NCBI GenBank assembly: GCA_024279865.1
Contig: JAJRRC010000101.1
Coordinates: 1 to 61,438 of the forward strand
Length of the DNA stretch: 61,438 bases
DNA from: Planctomycetota bacterium
GTDB lineage: Bacteria; Planctomycetota; Phycisphaerae; Phycisphaerales; Phycisphaeraceae
Direction of reading: 5' to 3'
A program made the position numbers and the translations under genes. Positions 8,828 to 17,422 of the stretch are shown one piece after another. The notes beneath the pieces are model-generated. The model made no database searches. It was not told where the DNA came from and worked only from the letters and a program-made list of their open reading frames with translations. Position 1 is the first letter of the stretch. Each line of letters opens with the position of its first letter.

Positions 8828-8867
8828 AAGTTCTCAGCCTTCAGCGATCAGCTTTCAGCAAGAGAAT
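8828..8867 (+). repeat. TCAG-rich interspersed repeat, copy B
   Basis: AAGTTCTCAGCCTTCAGCG and two further TCAG units, then AGCAAGAGAAT. It is placed between two convergent genes, 5 bases after the ptsH stop. Confidence 0.65.
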
Positions 8868-8884
8868 GATCGGGGGGTGGTTTG

Positions 8885-9751
8885 TTAAGATCGGGTCCGA
8901 AATCGCCAGCCTCGTTTGAGTAGATACATCGCTGGTGCGGACAAGGTATAAGTGACAAATCCGACTGCCATGCTGATCTGTGGGGCAGAGAGTAGCAGCA
9001 TGACTACCATTAAGATCATGGCAAACACGCCGAACTTGGCCCGGCCACGGACGTAGCGGTTCGCCACATGCACATATTGCAAACGCCCCACCATCGCCCC
9101 AGCCATCAAGAGCATGATGCCCACCATGGCCACCGAGGTCAATTGAATCAACCAGTGATGTGAATCCAACTGCGACAGAAAATGCTGATGCAGCAGAACC
9201 AAACTTCCCACCGTGCCAGCGGCCCCCGGCGAAGGTAGGCCGTTAAAAATCAGGTGGTCCACTTCGTCAGGCTCATCAAGTTCTGCATTGAACCTCGCAA
9301 GCCGTAATGCCACGCAAGCGACATAAATTCCCGCAGCAGCCAGTGAAACACGGTCCAGATAAGCATCCCCCTGAAGTGACAAAAACGGCGTCTGAACCCC
9401 CATCAGTTGAACCACAATAAAAGCAGGCGCCACGCCAAAGGTCACCATGTCTGCCATCGAATCAAGCTGTTCGCCCAATTCACTGGTCTGGCGAGTCAAT
9501 CGAGCCACGCTGCCATCCAGGCCATCAAAGACCATCCCCACGAATAAAAAAACTGCCGCAAACGTCAGCGGGGTCCACCCCCAAGGCAACGGAGTCTCCA
9601 GCGGACGGCTCGCAAGGAACACCGCAAAAAAACCACAAAGCAAATTGCACAACGTCAACGTCGAAGGCAAGATCGCCACCGTCCGTTGACCGGCACTTAG
9701 ACGACGCTCGCCATCAGGCTTTAATTCTCGTTGAGGTGAATGTTCGCTCAT
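8885..9751 (-). CDS. pssA: CDP-diacylglycerol-serine O-phosphatidyltransferase
   Basis: About 288 residues from ATG 9751 (MSEHSPQRELKPDGERR). The CDP-alcohol phosphatidyltransferase signature is complete in FDGLDGSVARLTRQTSELGE followed by QLDSMADMVTFGVAPA (D-G-x2-A-R-x8-G-x3-D-x3-D). Several membrane helices follow. It makes phosphatidylserine from CDP-diacylglycerol at the membrane. The opening TLTLCNLLCGFFAV matches the PssA subgroup rather than PgsA. It diverges from the DUF2752 gene with only 22 bases between starts. An upstream ATG at 9793 would overlap that gene. Confidence 0.9.
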   Translation of the reverse strand: MSEHSPQRELKPDGERRLSAGQRTVAILPSTLTLCNLLCGFFAVFLASRPLETPLPWGWTPLTFAAVFLFVGMVFDGLDGSVARLTRQTSELGEQLDSMADMVTFGVAPAFIVVQLMGVQTPFLSLQGDAYLDRVSLAAAGIYVACVALRLARFNAELDEPDEVDHLIFNGLPSPGAAGTVGSLVLLHQHFLSQLDSHHWLIQLTSVAMVGIMLLMAGAMVGRLQYVHVANRYVRGRAKFGVFAMILMVVMLLLSAPQISMAVGFVTYTLSAPAMYLLKRGWRFRTRS

Positions 9752-9773
9752 AATTGGCGTATCATAGCCGTAA

Positions 9774-10223
9774 ATGACAAACGCATCATCCAATCAAGCC
9801 TCATCATGGAGCCAGCGCCTGCTGTCAGCAGCCATTTTTGCCGCGAGCCTGGCGGTCTTGGTCGTCGCGGCATCACTGGCGTCGGACCCTGCCGGACATG
9901 GCACGCATCAACAGTTGGGCTTGCCGCCTTGTGGTTTTTTAGCCGGGACAGGCTTGCCTTGCGCGACCTGTGGCATGACCACCGCCTTTAGCCATGCAGC
10001 CCACGGCCGCATCTTTACCGCCATGATTACCCAGCCCGCAGGAGCAGTTCTCAGCCTCCTCACCGCCATGATGACCCTCATCAGTGCCTACACCCTCTGG
10101 CATGGCATCGGACTCGGAGCCCTGTTCCAATGGCTCTGGCAACCTCGATCGGTCGTCAGCTTGCTGATCCTTTGTGCCCTGGCGTGGGGATACAAAATCG
10201 CCCGCGTTACCTACGGCTTCTAA
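9774..10223 (+). CDS. DUF2752 small membrane protein
   Basis: 149 residues. A first hydrophobic helix precedes the family motif LPPCGFLAGTGLPCATCGMTTAF (Cys-rich C-P/A-x-C-G-x-T), then two further helices. DUF2752 proteins are common in Planctomycetota and Bacteroidota and have no known function. It diverges from pssA and may share its promoter region. Confidence 0.85.
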   Translation: MTNASSNQASSWSQRLLSAAIFAASLAVLVVAASLASDPAGHGTHQQLGLPPCGFLAGTGLPCATCGMTTAFSHAAHGRIFTAMITQPAGAVLSLLTAMMTLISAYTLWHGIGLGALFQWLWQPRSVVSLLILCALAWGYKIARVTYGF

Positions 10224-10263
10224 ACTTTTTTTCATAATTTTCTGATGCCCCCCAGATGCCCCC

Positions 10264-10292
10264 CAGACGCGCAAGCTGTTAGCTTGCGGCTA
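10264..10292 (-). repeat. Palindromic CAGACGCGCAAGC...GCTTGCGGCTA repeat, copy a
   Basis: GCAAGC and GCTTGC form a stem around TGTTA. Preceding it are two GATGCCCCCCA units. Related copies lie at 14275-14310, 14356-14385 and 57821-57850. It sits between convergent genes. Confidence 0.7.
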
Positions 10293-10368
10293 CGACAACT
10301 CACCCGCACTCTCATAAGAACGCCAGACAACTATTTTAAATCAACGTAAAAGTGAACCGCCAACCCAA

Positions 10369-11253
10369 TCAGCAAGCTTTAAGTCCATGCTCCCCAAGCA
10401 AGGCTTCTAAAACCTTGTGGTTGTCAGCATCCATCTCGCACATCGGCAAACGCACCACGCCACGATCCATTCCCATGATCGCCATGGCAGTCTTGATCGG
10501 AATTGGATTCGTTTCGATGAACATGCCTTTGAACAGACTAAACAAAGCCAGATGCAACGCACGGGCCGCAGGATAATCACCGGCCAGCCCTGCATCGGTC
10601 AATGCTTTGACACGACTGGGAACCAGATTCGACAGTACGCTCACGACACCTTTGGCGCCCACCGACATCAACGGCAACGTCAACGAATCATCGCCTGACA
10701 AAATTGTAAAGTCATCAAGGCCACAAAGCTGAGCAATTTCCGATGCCATATCCAATTGGCCTGTGGCTTCCTTGACCGCGACAATCTGAGAATGCTGCGC
10801 TAAACGGGCAATGGTTTGCGGGGTCAACGTCACACCCGTGCGGCCGGGAATGTTGTAAAGCACCACGGGAACGCCCACGTCGGCAATCTGCATAAAGTGC
10901 CGATAGAGACCTTCCTGGGTTGGCTTGTTGTAATAAGGATTCACGCTCAGCACCGCATCAACGCCCACGCCCTTGGCATGACGGGTTAATGCAACTGCTT
11001 CGGTGGTGGAGTTCGAACCTGCCCCGGCGACGATGGTGACTTGCCCAGCGGCCGCTTCAGTCACGGTTTCGATGACCTGACGATGTTCATCATGGCTCAA
11101 CGTGGGGGATTCTCCGGTTGTGCCACAAGGCACCAAGCCGTCGATTCCTTGCTCAATTTGATAAGCCGTGTTGGCCTTGAGTTGTTTCTGATCCACCTGT
11201 CCATCAGCGGTGAATGGGGTAATCATGGCCGTCAAAGCGCCTTGGAGTTTCAT
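10369..11253 (-). CDS. dapA: 4-hydroxy-tetrahydrodipicolinate synthase
   Basis: 294 residues from ATG 11253 (MKLQGALTAMITPF), the normal DapA length. It condenses pyruvate with aspartate semialdehyde in lysine/diaminopimelate synthesis. Visible key parts are the PCGTTGESPTL loop (Thr pair), VVLYNIPGRTG (catalytic Tyr) and the Schiff-base Lys in IVAVKEATG. A ribosome binding site AAAAGGG precedes this start, so the further upstream codons in the frame (to 11310) are not used. The paralogous N-acetylneuraminate lyase family is less likely because the DapA-type motifs are complete. Confidence 0.94.
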   Translation of the reverse strand: MKLQGALTAMITPFTADGQVDQKQLKANTAYQIEQGIDGLVPCGTTGESPTLSHDEHRQVIETVTEAAAGQVTIVAGAGSNSTTEAVALTRHAKGVGVDAVLSVNPYYNKPTQEGLYRHFMQIADVGVPVVLYNIPGRTGVTLTPQTIARLAQHSQIVAVKEATGQLDMASEIAQLCGLDDFTILSGDDSLTLPLMSVGAKGVVSVLSNLVPSRVKALTDAGLAGDYPAARALHLALFSLFKGMFIETNPIPIKTAMAIMGMDRGVVRLPMCEMDADNHKVLEALLGEHGLKAC

Positions 11254-11357
11254 CGTTGGATCCCTTTTCAAATAGACCAATATGCGCACAATGTAAATGG
11301 CTTCTAGCAACGGATCAACCAGGGGCTATAATAATTCCATTCTTTTGGAGTCTTTTC

Positions 11358-12281
11358 ATGTCCCAAAATATCACCCTCAGCCTACTGGCGCCGACTCCAT
11401 TTCAGCCTCAAACGTCAAGCCATCAGGACATTGCATCCCAAATCCTAGCGTTCTGGCAAGACCAACTCCAAGCTGTTTGGCCAAGTCGACCAGACCTTGT
11501 GCTGCTGCCTGAATGCTGCAACCTGCCCCATGAATTTCCAATCGAACAATGGCGGCCTTACGCAGAACAGACCCGCGATCAGTTTGAGGTGTTCTTTGGC
11601 GAGCTGGCCCGGGAGCATCAATGTTACATCGCTTTTGCGCCTTGTCGGCTAAACCCCAATGGAACCTTGCTCAATTCAGTCCAGATGCTTGATCGCACAG
11701 GGCAAACGCTTGGCCAGTATGACAAAACACATCTGACCCTAAGTGAAATAGACGAAGGAGGGCTCGTTTGTGGCCAAGGGCCCGTCCTCTTTGAAACGGA
11801 CTTCGGCCGCATCGGAACCGCCATCTGCTTTGACCTGAATTTCGATAGCCTCAAACAACGCTATCAAAAACTCAAGCCCGACCTGATGCTTTTCTCGTCC
11901 ATGTTTCATGGTGGACTCCAACAAACATCCTGGGCGTACGATCTGCGATGCCACTTTGCCGCAGCCATCTGGGATCTGCCTAGTGCGATCCTTTCCCCCG
12001 TCGGCCAAACCCTCGCCACCACCACCAATTACACCCGCCACGTCACCGAGACGATCAATCTGGACTGCCAACTAATCCACTTGGACTACCACGCGGAAAA
12101 ACTTCGTGCAATGAAAAAGAAATATGGCCAAGCAGTCACCATCACAGACCCTGGCCTTCTCGGCTCGGTCCTTGTCACCAGTGAATCTCCGGACCGGACC
12201 GCCATGGATCTCTTCGTAGAATTCCAAATGCAGCCCCTCGATGCCTATCTCCAACAAGCATTGACACAGCAACAAGCCTAA
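11358..12281 (+). CDS. Carbon-nitrogen hydrolase (nitrilase superfamily)
   Basis: 307 residues from ATG 11358 (MSQNITLSLLAPTP), preceded by TTTTGGAGTC as ribosome binding site. The nitrilase triad is present: Glu in LVLLPECCNLPHEF, Lys in QYDKTHLTLSE and Cys in IGTAICFDLNFD. Such enzymes hydrolyse amides or nitriles in the cytoplasm. Substrate cannot be told from sequence. It is divergent to dapA and is followed by cdsA 63 bases later. Confidence 0.85.
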   Translation: MSQNITLSLLAPTPFQPQTSSHQDIASQILAFWQDQLQAVWPSRPDLVLLPECCNLPHEFPIEQWRPYAEQTRDQFEVFFGELAREHQCYIAFAPCRLNPNGTLLNSVQMLDRTGQTLGQYDKTHLTLSEIDEGGLVCGQGPVLFETDFGRIGTAICFDLNFDSLKQRYQKLKPDLMLFSSMFHGGLQQTSWAYDLRCHFAAAIWDLPSAILSPVGQTLATTTNYTRHVTETINLDCQLIHLDYHAEKLRAMKKKYGQAVTITDPGLLGSVLVTSESPDRTAMDLFVEFQMQPLDAYLQQALTQQQA

Positions 12282-12344
12282 AAACATACACCCTCCCAAA
12301 AGAACCCACAGCGTATGCCTCGCGGCCATGCTACCATAAGAACC

Positions 12345-13301
12345 ATGCTCAAATACCGTCTTATCTTTGGCCCGATCATGATTGCTTCACTGCTTGGGAT
12401 CTTTTATCTCGACAACCAACTCGACCGTATCGACATCACGGGAACCATCTGGTCGGACCTTTTTGGCGGACGAAGCTACCTTCCCTCAGGCTTATTACTA
12501 CTGGCGAGCTTTCTGGTCCTTATTTGTCTTGGAGCGGGTGAACTGTGCAACATTTTCAAAGCTAAGAACATCCATGCCGACCGAACCATTGTCACGGTTG
12601 CGGGGGTGAGCGGCTGTCTTCTCATGTTTGCCATGCCTCACACGCTGGATGCTCAATCAGCGATGGCGATTTTTGCCACCCTGCTCATCGGCCTATTTAT
12701 CTTGGCGTTGCTCAAACATAGCTGGATCACCAAACGTACCGAAGGCGCGGTGGGTGCTGCTGCGGTCACAATGTTTTCATTGATTTATCTGGGACTGATG
12801 CCTGGCTTTTGGGTCACGATCCGCCGCTGGCACAGTGCGTGGGTCGTCGTGGCGGTGTTATTGATTATCAAGAGTTGTGATATTGGCGCGTACTTCACCG
12901 GCCGAGCGATCGGCAAACACAAATTGATCCCTTGGCTCAGTCCAGGCAAAACATGGGAAGGGCTCGCCGGCGGGGTCCTGCTCTCGGGCTTGGTCGCAGG
13001 CAGCCTTGCCTGGCTTAGCAACCACTTCGGCGTGGCGGGCGTTTATCGACTTGAAGAAGGCACACGCATTTTTCATCCGGGCAACTATGATGTCCTGCGT
13101 TCAGTTGGAGCGGGCCTGCTCATGGGGGCCGTGGGCCAGTTCGGCGATTTGACCGCCAGCCTGTTCAAACGGGATGCTCAAATCAAAGATTCAGGCAACG
13201 CCATTCCCGGATTCGGAGGCATTTTGGACGTGATCGACTCCCCGGTCGTTGTTGCTCCCGTGGCCTACTGGCTCTTAAAATGGGGAACGCAATGGCTCTG
13301 A
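12345..13301 (+). CDS. cdsA: Phosphatidate cytidylyltransferase
   Basis: 318 residues from ATG 12345. Multiple membrane helices run through the protein. The C-terminal signature appears as SLFKRDAQIKDSGNAIPGFG followed by GILDVIDS, and the SPGKTWEG box lies upstream of it. The enzyme makes CDP-diacylglycerol from phosphatidate and CTP, supplying the substrate of the PssA encoded 3 kb away. Signature residue changes (FGG for HGG, DVID for DRID) are seen in non-proteobacterial CdsA. Confidence 0.9.
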   Translation: MLKYRLIFGPIMIASLLGIFYLDNQLDRIDITGTIWSDLFGGRSYLPSGLLLLASFLVLICLGAGELCNIFKAKNIHADRTIVTVAGVSGCLLMFAMPHTLDAQSAMAIFATLLIGLFILALLKHSWITKRTEGAVGAAAVTMFSLIYLGLMPGFWVTIRRWHSAWVVVAVLLIIKSCDIGAYFTGRAIGKHKLIPWLSPGKTWEGLAGGVLLSGLVAGSLAWLSNHFGVAGVYRLEEGTRIFHPGNYDVLRSVGAGLLMGAVGQFGDLTASLFKRDAQIKDSGNAIPGFGGILDVIDSPVVVAPVAYWLLKWGTQWL

Positions 13302-13474
13302 AGCCCCCATTTTCTTCTTTTTTATGGCCTTTTTTACAAAAAAACATTTCAATCTATCATTTTTTGCCTATTTGGCCACCACTGTTGATTCGAATGGGTA
13401 TAATTGACCGATTGGTATGAGAAAGGCTGCCCGTGTGGGTCGCCTAGGATTATATTTGAATCTGGAGAGATATC

Positions 13475-14161
13475 ATCGCTAGAAGAGGCTTTCGACCGAG
13501 TCCGCGAGAAGCGGGTAAACGGCTACGTGTCAACGAATTTATCCGGACACCCACTGTCTTTTTGATTGGTGAGGAAAACGAAAAAATTGGCCTGGTCCCT
13601 ACCGACGAAGCCAAGCAGCGTGCGCGCGATGCGGAGATGGACCTTGTCGAAGTCTCTCCCAACTCCGACCCGCCGGTCTGTCGCATCATGGACTACGGCA
13701 AGTGGAAGTACCAACAGAGCAAAAAAGAACAAAAAGCTCGCACCCACAGCAAACAAAGCGAACTCAAAGAAGTCCGCTTACGTCCAAAAATCGACAAGCA
13801 CGACTTGGAAATCAAAACCACCCGAGCCACCCGCTTTCTCAATGAAGGCCACAAGGTTCAGTTCACCATGCTCTTCCGCGGTCGTGAAATGGCACATCAG
13901 AACCTCGGCATGGACATCATGCGAGGCATCGTCGAGTTGCTCGAACCTTCCAGCAAACTCGAAACCCCGCCACGCATGGCCGGCCGTCGCATGATCATGA
14001 TCCTCGCACCGGATAAAACCGGCAGCGAAAAGAAAAAAGCGAAAAAAGCAGCAGCCGCCAAGGTAGCCAAAGCAGCCAAAGCAGCCGCCAAGGAAACACC
14101 CCCCGTAGCCGCCGCTGCTGAGGCAGCTACCACGGCAGCCCCTGAAGCTCAGTCTGCTTAA
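13475..14161 (+). CDS. infC: Translation initiation factor IF-3 (AUC start)
   Basis: IF-3 binds the 30S subunit and checks start-codon choice. Conserved IF-3 sequence (RLRVNEFIRTPTVFLIGEEN) begins well upstream of the first ATG/GTG/TTG that could start it. The frame is closed by TGA at 13457, and between that stop and the conserved region there is no standard start. ATC at 13475 follows GGAG (13464-13467) by 7 bases and gives (M)ARRGFRPSPREAG. A rare start codon is the hallmark of infC autoregulation. The C-terminus carries an extra tail of about 45 residues rich in Lys and Ala (KKKAKKAAAAKVAKAAKAA) not found in E. coli IF-3. rpmI and rplT do not follow; a strong terminator does. Confidence 0.93.
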   Translation: MARRGFRPSPREAGKRLRVNEFIRTPTVFLIGEENEKIGLVPTDEAKQRARDAEMDLVEVSPNSDPPVCRIMDYGKWKYQQSKKEQKARTHSKQSELKEVRLRPKIDKHDLEIKTTRATRFLNEGHKVQFTMLFRGREMAHQNLGMDIMRGIVELLEPSSKLETPPRMAGRRMIMILAPDKTGSEKKKAKKAAAAKVAKAAKAAAKETPPVAAAAEAATTAAPEAQSA

Positions 14162-14193
14162 AGCTCAAACATCGCGGTAACCTAAAATTACCC

Positions 14194-14253
14194 AAAGGCA
14201 CAAAGACACAACCGATCTGACCACCAGATCCCCTCGTGTCTTTGTGCCTTTTT
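14194..14253 (+). terminator. Rho-independent terminator of infC
   Basis: AAAGGCACAAAGACAC (14194-14209) pairs perfectly with GTGTCTTTGTGCCTTT (14236-14251). A small inner hairpin (GATCTG/CAGATC) lies between, and T residues follow. It ends the infC transcript, so infC is not cotranscribed with the next genes. Confidence 0.9.
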
Positions 14254-14274
14254 TCTGTTTTTAAGGTTTGAAAT

Positions 14275-14310
14275 TAGCCGTACGCTAACAGCGCCCCGGG
14301 GGGGGCATCC
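14275..14310 (+). repeat. TAGCCG...CGCTAACAGCG repeat with G8 tract, copy b
   Basis: Related to the reverse complement of copy a (TAGCCGCAAGCTAACAGC), followed by CCCCGGGGGGGGCATC. The shared GGGGGGCATC flank ties it to the copy at 10243-10292. Together with copy c it fills most of the 309-base gap between infC and the methyltransferase. Confidence 0.55.
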
Positions 14311-14355
14311 GCAGAATTGCTTTTTTCAATGATGTTAATTTCGTTCACATCACGT

Positions 14356-14385
14356 CAGACGCGCAAGCAAGTTTGCTTGCGGCTA
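14356..14385 (-). repeat. Palindromic CAGACGCGCAAGC repeat, copy c
   Basis: CAGACGCGCAAGCAAGTTTG then CTTGCGGCTA. The arms GCAAGCAA and TTTGCTTGC form a longer hairpin than in copy a. Orientation matches copies a and d. Confidence 0.7.
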
Positions 14386-14470
14386 AAGCTCAAACAAAAT
14401 GATAAGCAAGTATTGTTTATACCACAGCTCGCAATGACAGAAAATTTCTCACTTCAAACGATGCGTCAAA

Positions 14471-15370
14471 CTATGCGTCAAACAAGGTGCTTTCTTGCCC
14501 GTTGTCTACGGCGGCGTTAATTCGTTGGGTTGCTTTTTCGGCATATTCTTCGGATATCTCACAGCCGACCCAATGGCGATCTAATTGATTGGCAACGGAC
14601 AACGTTGTCCCACTACCGACGAAGGGATCGAATACCAAATCACCTTCATTGCTTGATAGTTTGACAATGCGTTCAAGCAATGACTCAGGGAGTTGGCAGG
14701 GATGCCATTGCTGGCGTTCGCGGAAGGTGCCACACAAACGTGAGAGATACCAGGTATCTTCATCGGCTCGGAAGTAACGAGCGAGTTCGTCGGCTTGGGC
14801 GTTTTGGGGACGGAGGTACCATGTATCGTCAGGCAATTTACCCTTGGGATTGGCGCGTTTGTCATTGTAGGTCGTTTGACGGGCCGAGGCGACGGCAATG
14901 GCTTGCCTATTAAACGTGAACGGCATTTTTTTAATGATATTCTTGCAACCCACGGCAGCTGAACCCACACAATAAAACAAATGGGCGTGCGAACGATTGA
15001 ATTTAATTTTACAGTTCTGGCCAAACGTGTAATGCCAAATGATCCAGTTGCGGAAGACCAGTTGGCCTTGACGTTCGAGATGTTTGAGATGCAAGCGGAT
15101 TTCAGCAGCATATTCGTCGCCGATGAGGATATAAAAACTGCCGCTGGGCTTGAGCAAACGGGCGCAGCCGTCGATCCAATGCTGGGTCCATTGGATGTAT
15201 TCTGCATCGTCGCGTTTGTCTTCGTATTGGTCGTACTGGTAGCCAATATTGTAAGGCGGATCTGCAAAAATCAGGTCTACCGAGTCGGCAGGCCAGTTGG
15301 CCATGGTTTGAAGGCAATCGCCTGGGGCAATGGAATCACAATGCATGTTTGAGGAGGTTTGGGTGGTCAT
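14471..15370 (-). CDS. Solitary DNA methyltransferase (beta-class amino-MTase)
   Basis: 299 residues from ATG 15370 (or 308 from 15397). Catalytic motif IV DPPYNIGYQYDQYED lies near the N-terminus. The AdoMet-binding motif I FDPFVGSGTTLSVA lies near the C-terminus, the beta-class order. It methylates adenine N6 or cytosine N4 at a specific site in double-stranded DNA. No restriction endonuclease is encoded nearby, so it is an orphan of the CcrM kind or a remnant of a restriction system. Its stop lies at 14471, inside two direct copies of TATGCGTCAAAC-like sequence. The recognition site cannot be predicted. Confidence 0.87.
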   Translation of the reverse strand: MTTQTSSNMHCDSIAPGDCLQTMANWPADSVDLIFADPPYNIGYQYDQYEDKRDDAEYIQWTQHWIDGCARLLKPSGSFYILIGDEYAAEIRLHLKHLERQGQLVFRNWIIWHYTFGQNCKIKFNRSHAHLFYCVGSAAVGCKNIIKKMPFTFNRQAIAVASARQTTYNDKRANPKGKLPDDTWYLRPQNAQADELARYFRADEDTWYLSRLCGTFRERQQWHPCQLPESLLERIVKLSSNEGDLVFDPFVGSGTTLSVANQLDRHWVGCEISEEYAEKATQRINAAVDNGQESTLFDA

Positions 15371-15448
15371 GGCTGCGATTTTAACAGAACTGGACAAAAC
15401 GGGTAGAATACCGTTCTAACCAAAACCCTCAATCAAAGGTCCGCACTT

Positions 15449-15844
15449 ATGAGCCTTAACCGCCCGACACCATCTGAAGAAGAACCAAGCGTTCAGATTA
15501 AGTTTACGTTTGAAGATCCCCATGCCATGGGACAAACCGAAAGTAAAAAGGTGATCCCCGCTCGTTTGGGCGATTCTGTCTTGGGTGCTGCTCTGGATGC
15601 GGGCATTGAAGTGGAACACGCGTGTGGGGGCGTGTGTGCTTGTTCAACTTGTCATATTTATGTAAAGCAAGGCGAATCGCTTTTGTCCGAGGCTGATGAT
15701 GATGAATTGGATCGCGTGGAAGAAGCCGCGGGTTTGCAGATGAACAGTCGGCTATCTTGCCGCACGGTGATTGAAGAGAATGGGGAGATTCATATCATCG
15801 TCCCCGCGTGGAACCGCAATGCGGTCAAAGAGCAGCCGCACTAA
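15449..15844 (+). CDS. [2Fe-2S] ferredoxin, adrenodoxin type
   Basis: 131 residues. The cluster ligands are in HACGGVCACSTCHIYV (C-x5-C-x2-C) and the fourth Cys in SRLSCRTV, the pattern of Isc/adrenodoxin-type ferredoxins. It carries electrons in the cytoplasm, typically for Fe-S assembly or hydroxylases. An N-terminal stretch of about 15 residues (SLNRPTPSEEEPS) precedes the domain. No isc genes lie nearby, so the partner is unknown. Confidence 0.92.
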   Translation: MSLNRPTPSEEEPSVQIKFTFEDPHAMGQTESKKVIPARLGDSVLGAALDAGIEVEHACGGVCACSTCHIYVKQGESLLSEADDDELDRVEEAAGLQMNSRLSCRTVIEENGEIHIIVPAWNRNAVKEQPH

Positions 15845-15884
15845 AGCGGGCTCTGCCTCCCTGCCATCTATGAATAAAGATATG

Positions 15885-15926
15885 AATCCGACTCTTCAGA
15901 AGACTTCAGAGTTCGGCGTTGTGATG
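15885..15926 (+). repeat. AATCC...GAAGACTTCAGAG interspersed repeat, copy 2
   Basis: AATCCGACTCTTCAGAAGAC then TTCAGAGTTCGGCGTTGTGATG. The last 12 bases (GGCGTTGTGAT) are shared with the shorter copy at 57874-57897, which lacks the central block. It lies in the 170-base gap after the ferredoxin gene, which shows no gene. Confidence 0.6.
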
Positions 15927-16014
15927 AATACACGCTCACGTATTGGGACTGGGAACACACCTTGGGCTCAATGGCATGGGTGTTCAGGTCAGAGCGAAGC
16001 CCCTATTATCCGCT

Positions 16015-16938
16015 TTATTTATTTGCAATCCCAAAGGGTACATGGACCATGGGGAGGTTCCCGGCATCTGAGTGGAGATGGTCTTTTTGGTCATCAAAGA
16101 ACATGTGAGGTTTTAAGACTGACAGAATACGGTCTTTTTTCATACCGCCTAGGAAAAAGATTTCATTGGCACTGACACCCCAGTTTTCCAAGGTGGTAAT
16201 GACCCGCTCGTGAGCTGGGGCATTTCGGGCGGTCACGATGGAAATTCTCAAAATACGCTGATACTGATTGTCGTGTTCCACTTTTTCATCTTCACACTTC
16301 TGAAGAAAAGAGAGTTTTTTGAACAGATCCGCCAAGGGGCCTGGCTGATGGGATATGTCTGATTTTTCAAATTCATTATTTTGAAATTTTGCGATGCCTT
16401 GCTTTTTGTACAACACTTCTGACTCGTCGTCGGCAATCACGCCGTCGAAGTCGAAGGCGATGCGAAGCCCTTGATCCGTTTCGTCATCCTCCACTTTGCA
16501 TGGCAACACCGTGCCCGCTGGATATCCATTATCAATGGCTTTGCGAACATCGACATCATTGGCGGACAAAAACAAAGATGCGTTAAAAGCGGGGATATAT
16601 TCGTAGGGAGACTTGCCCTCCATAAAGGCAGCCCGGGAAATATCCAGGCCATAATGTTTGATGGATCGAAAGACGCGTTGGCCTGTGGCAGCGGAGTTTC
16701 TCGATAGCAGGACGACTTCGACGGGTCTGGTTTCTTCAAACCGTTGATTGATTTTTAGAAATCGTTTGATAAACGGGAAGGCCACGCCTTTGTTTAAAAC
16801 GTGATTGATATTTTCTTCTTGAAATGTTTTGTACGCGTTGTGGCCTTGGGTTTCAAAAACGGTATTGGATTCATCAAGGTCAAACAAGGCACTGGACGAA
16901 ATGGCGATGACCAGCTTGTTTTCGATTGGATATTCCAT
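16015..16938 (-). CDS. Cytosolic 5'-nucleotidase I family protein
   Basis: 307 residues from ATG 16938 (MEYPIENKLVIAISSSALFD). It shows AISSSALFDLDESN near the start, VVLLSRNSAATGQRVF, FMEGKSPYEYIPAFNASLFL, and RIAFDFDGVIADDESE (a HAD-type DxD aspartate motif), followed by FFLGGMKKDRILSVLKPHMF and FFDDQ. These are the marks of the NT5C1-like 5'-nucleotidase family, which dephosphorylates nucleoside monophosphates. It is the last gene of a compact minus-strand run (gap of 13 bases to the VOC gene). Confidence 0.88.
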   Translation of the reverse strand: MEYPIENKLVIAISSSALFDLDESNTVFETQGHNAYKTFQEENINHVLNKGVAFPFIKRFLKINQRFEETRPVEVVLLSRNSAATGQRVFRSIKHYGLDISRAAFMEGKSPYEYIPAFNASLFLSANDVDVRKAIDNGYPAGTVLPCKVEDDETDQGLRIAFDFDGVIADDESEVLYKKQGIAKFQNNEFEKSDISHQPGPLADLFKKLSFLQKCEDEKVEHDNQYQRILRISIVTARNAPAHERVITTLENWGVSANEIFFLGGMKKDRILSVLKPHMFFDDQKDHLHSDAGNLPMVHVPFGIANK

Positions 16939-16951
16939 CAATTTCTCTCTA

Positions 16952-17422
16952 TTAAACCGACGATGTATACGAACACAGTTCCAGTAGGTTCCCCTGGGGG
17001 TCTGTAAAATAGACCAACCGTTTTTGGATACCTCCATCATAAGTAACTTGTGCGTCAGGAACGGTCATGGGTTGGCCGACCAACCGAACCCCTGCTTTTT
17101 TTAACTGGGCCACCATCAGGTCCAAATCGTCCACTTCAAAGGCCATGTGTCGCAGGCCCGGATGATGGGGCGATCCTGCGGGCAAAGTCGGGCTAACTGG
17201 ATTGTGATAGTCGATCAGTTCGAGCCTTGGCCCTGCGGGTAATTGAAGATAGACCACGTGAGCTTTGACATCGGGGAGGCTGACGACTTGTTGAATCCAG
17301 TTGCCTTGGATAATGACATCTTTGGTTTTTTGGAATCCCAGGACATCGCAATAGAACGCGATCATGGCATCCATATCATGCACGACGATATTGATATGGT
17401 CGATGGTTTTAAGCGTCAACAT
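16952..17422 (-). CDS. VOC-family protein (glyoxalase/dioxygenase fold)
   Basis: 156 residues from ATG 17422. Two beta-alpha-beta-beta-beta modules are visible. The first begins IDHINIVVHDMDAMIAFYCD and the second contains HMAFEVDDLDLMVAQLKKAG. Candidate metal ligands are His in DHINIV, Glu in RLELIDYHNP, His in LRHMAFEV and Glu in GNLLELCSY. It could be a lactoylglutathione-lyase-like or methylmalonyl-CoA-epimerase-like enzyme; the substrate is unknown. Its start overlaps the NUDIX stop by 14 bases, so translation is probably coupled. Confidence 0.85.
   Translation of the reverse strand: MLTLKTIDHINIVVHDMDAMIAFYCDVLGFQKTKDVIIQGNWIQQVVSLPDVKAHVVYLQLPAGPRLELIDYHNPVSPTLPAGSPHHPGLRHMAFEVDDLDLMVAQLKKAGVRLVGQPMTVPDAQVTYDGGIQKRLVYFTDPQGNLLELCSYTSSV

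Noticed and set aside
13302-13456. infC leader hairpin (GGCTGCCCGTGTGGGTCGCC) as an L20/IF-3 control element
   Set aside because: A short hairpin can be drawn, but rpmI and rplT are absent downstream and no pseudoknot partner was visible.
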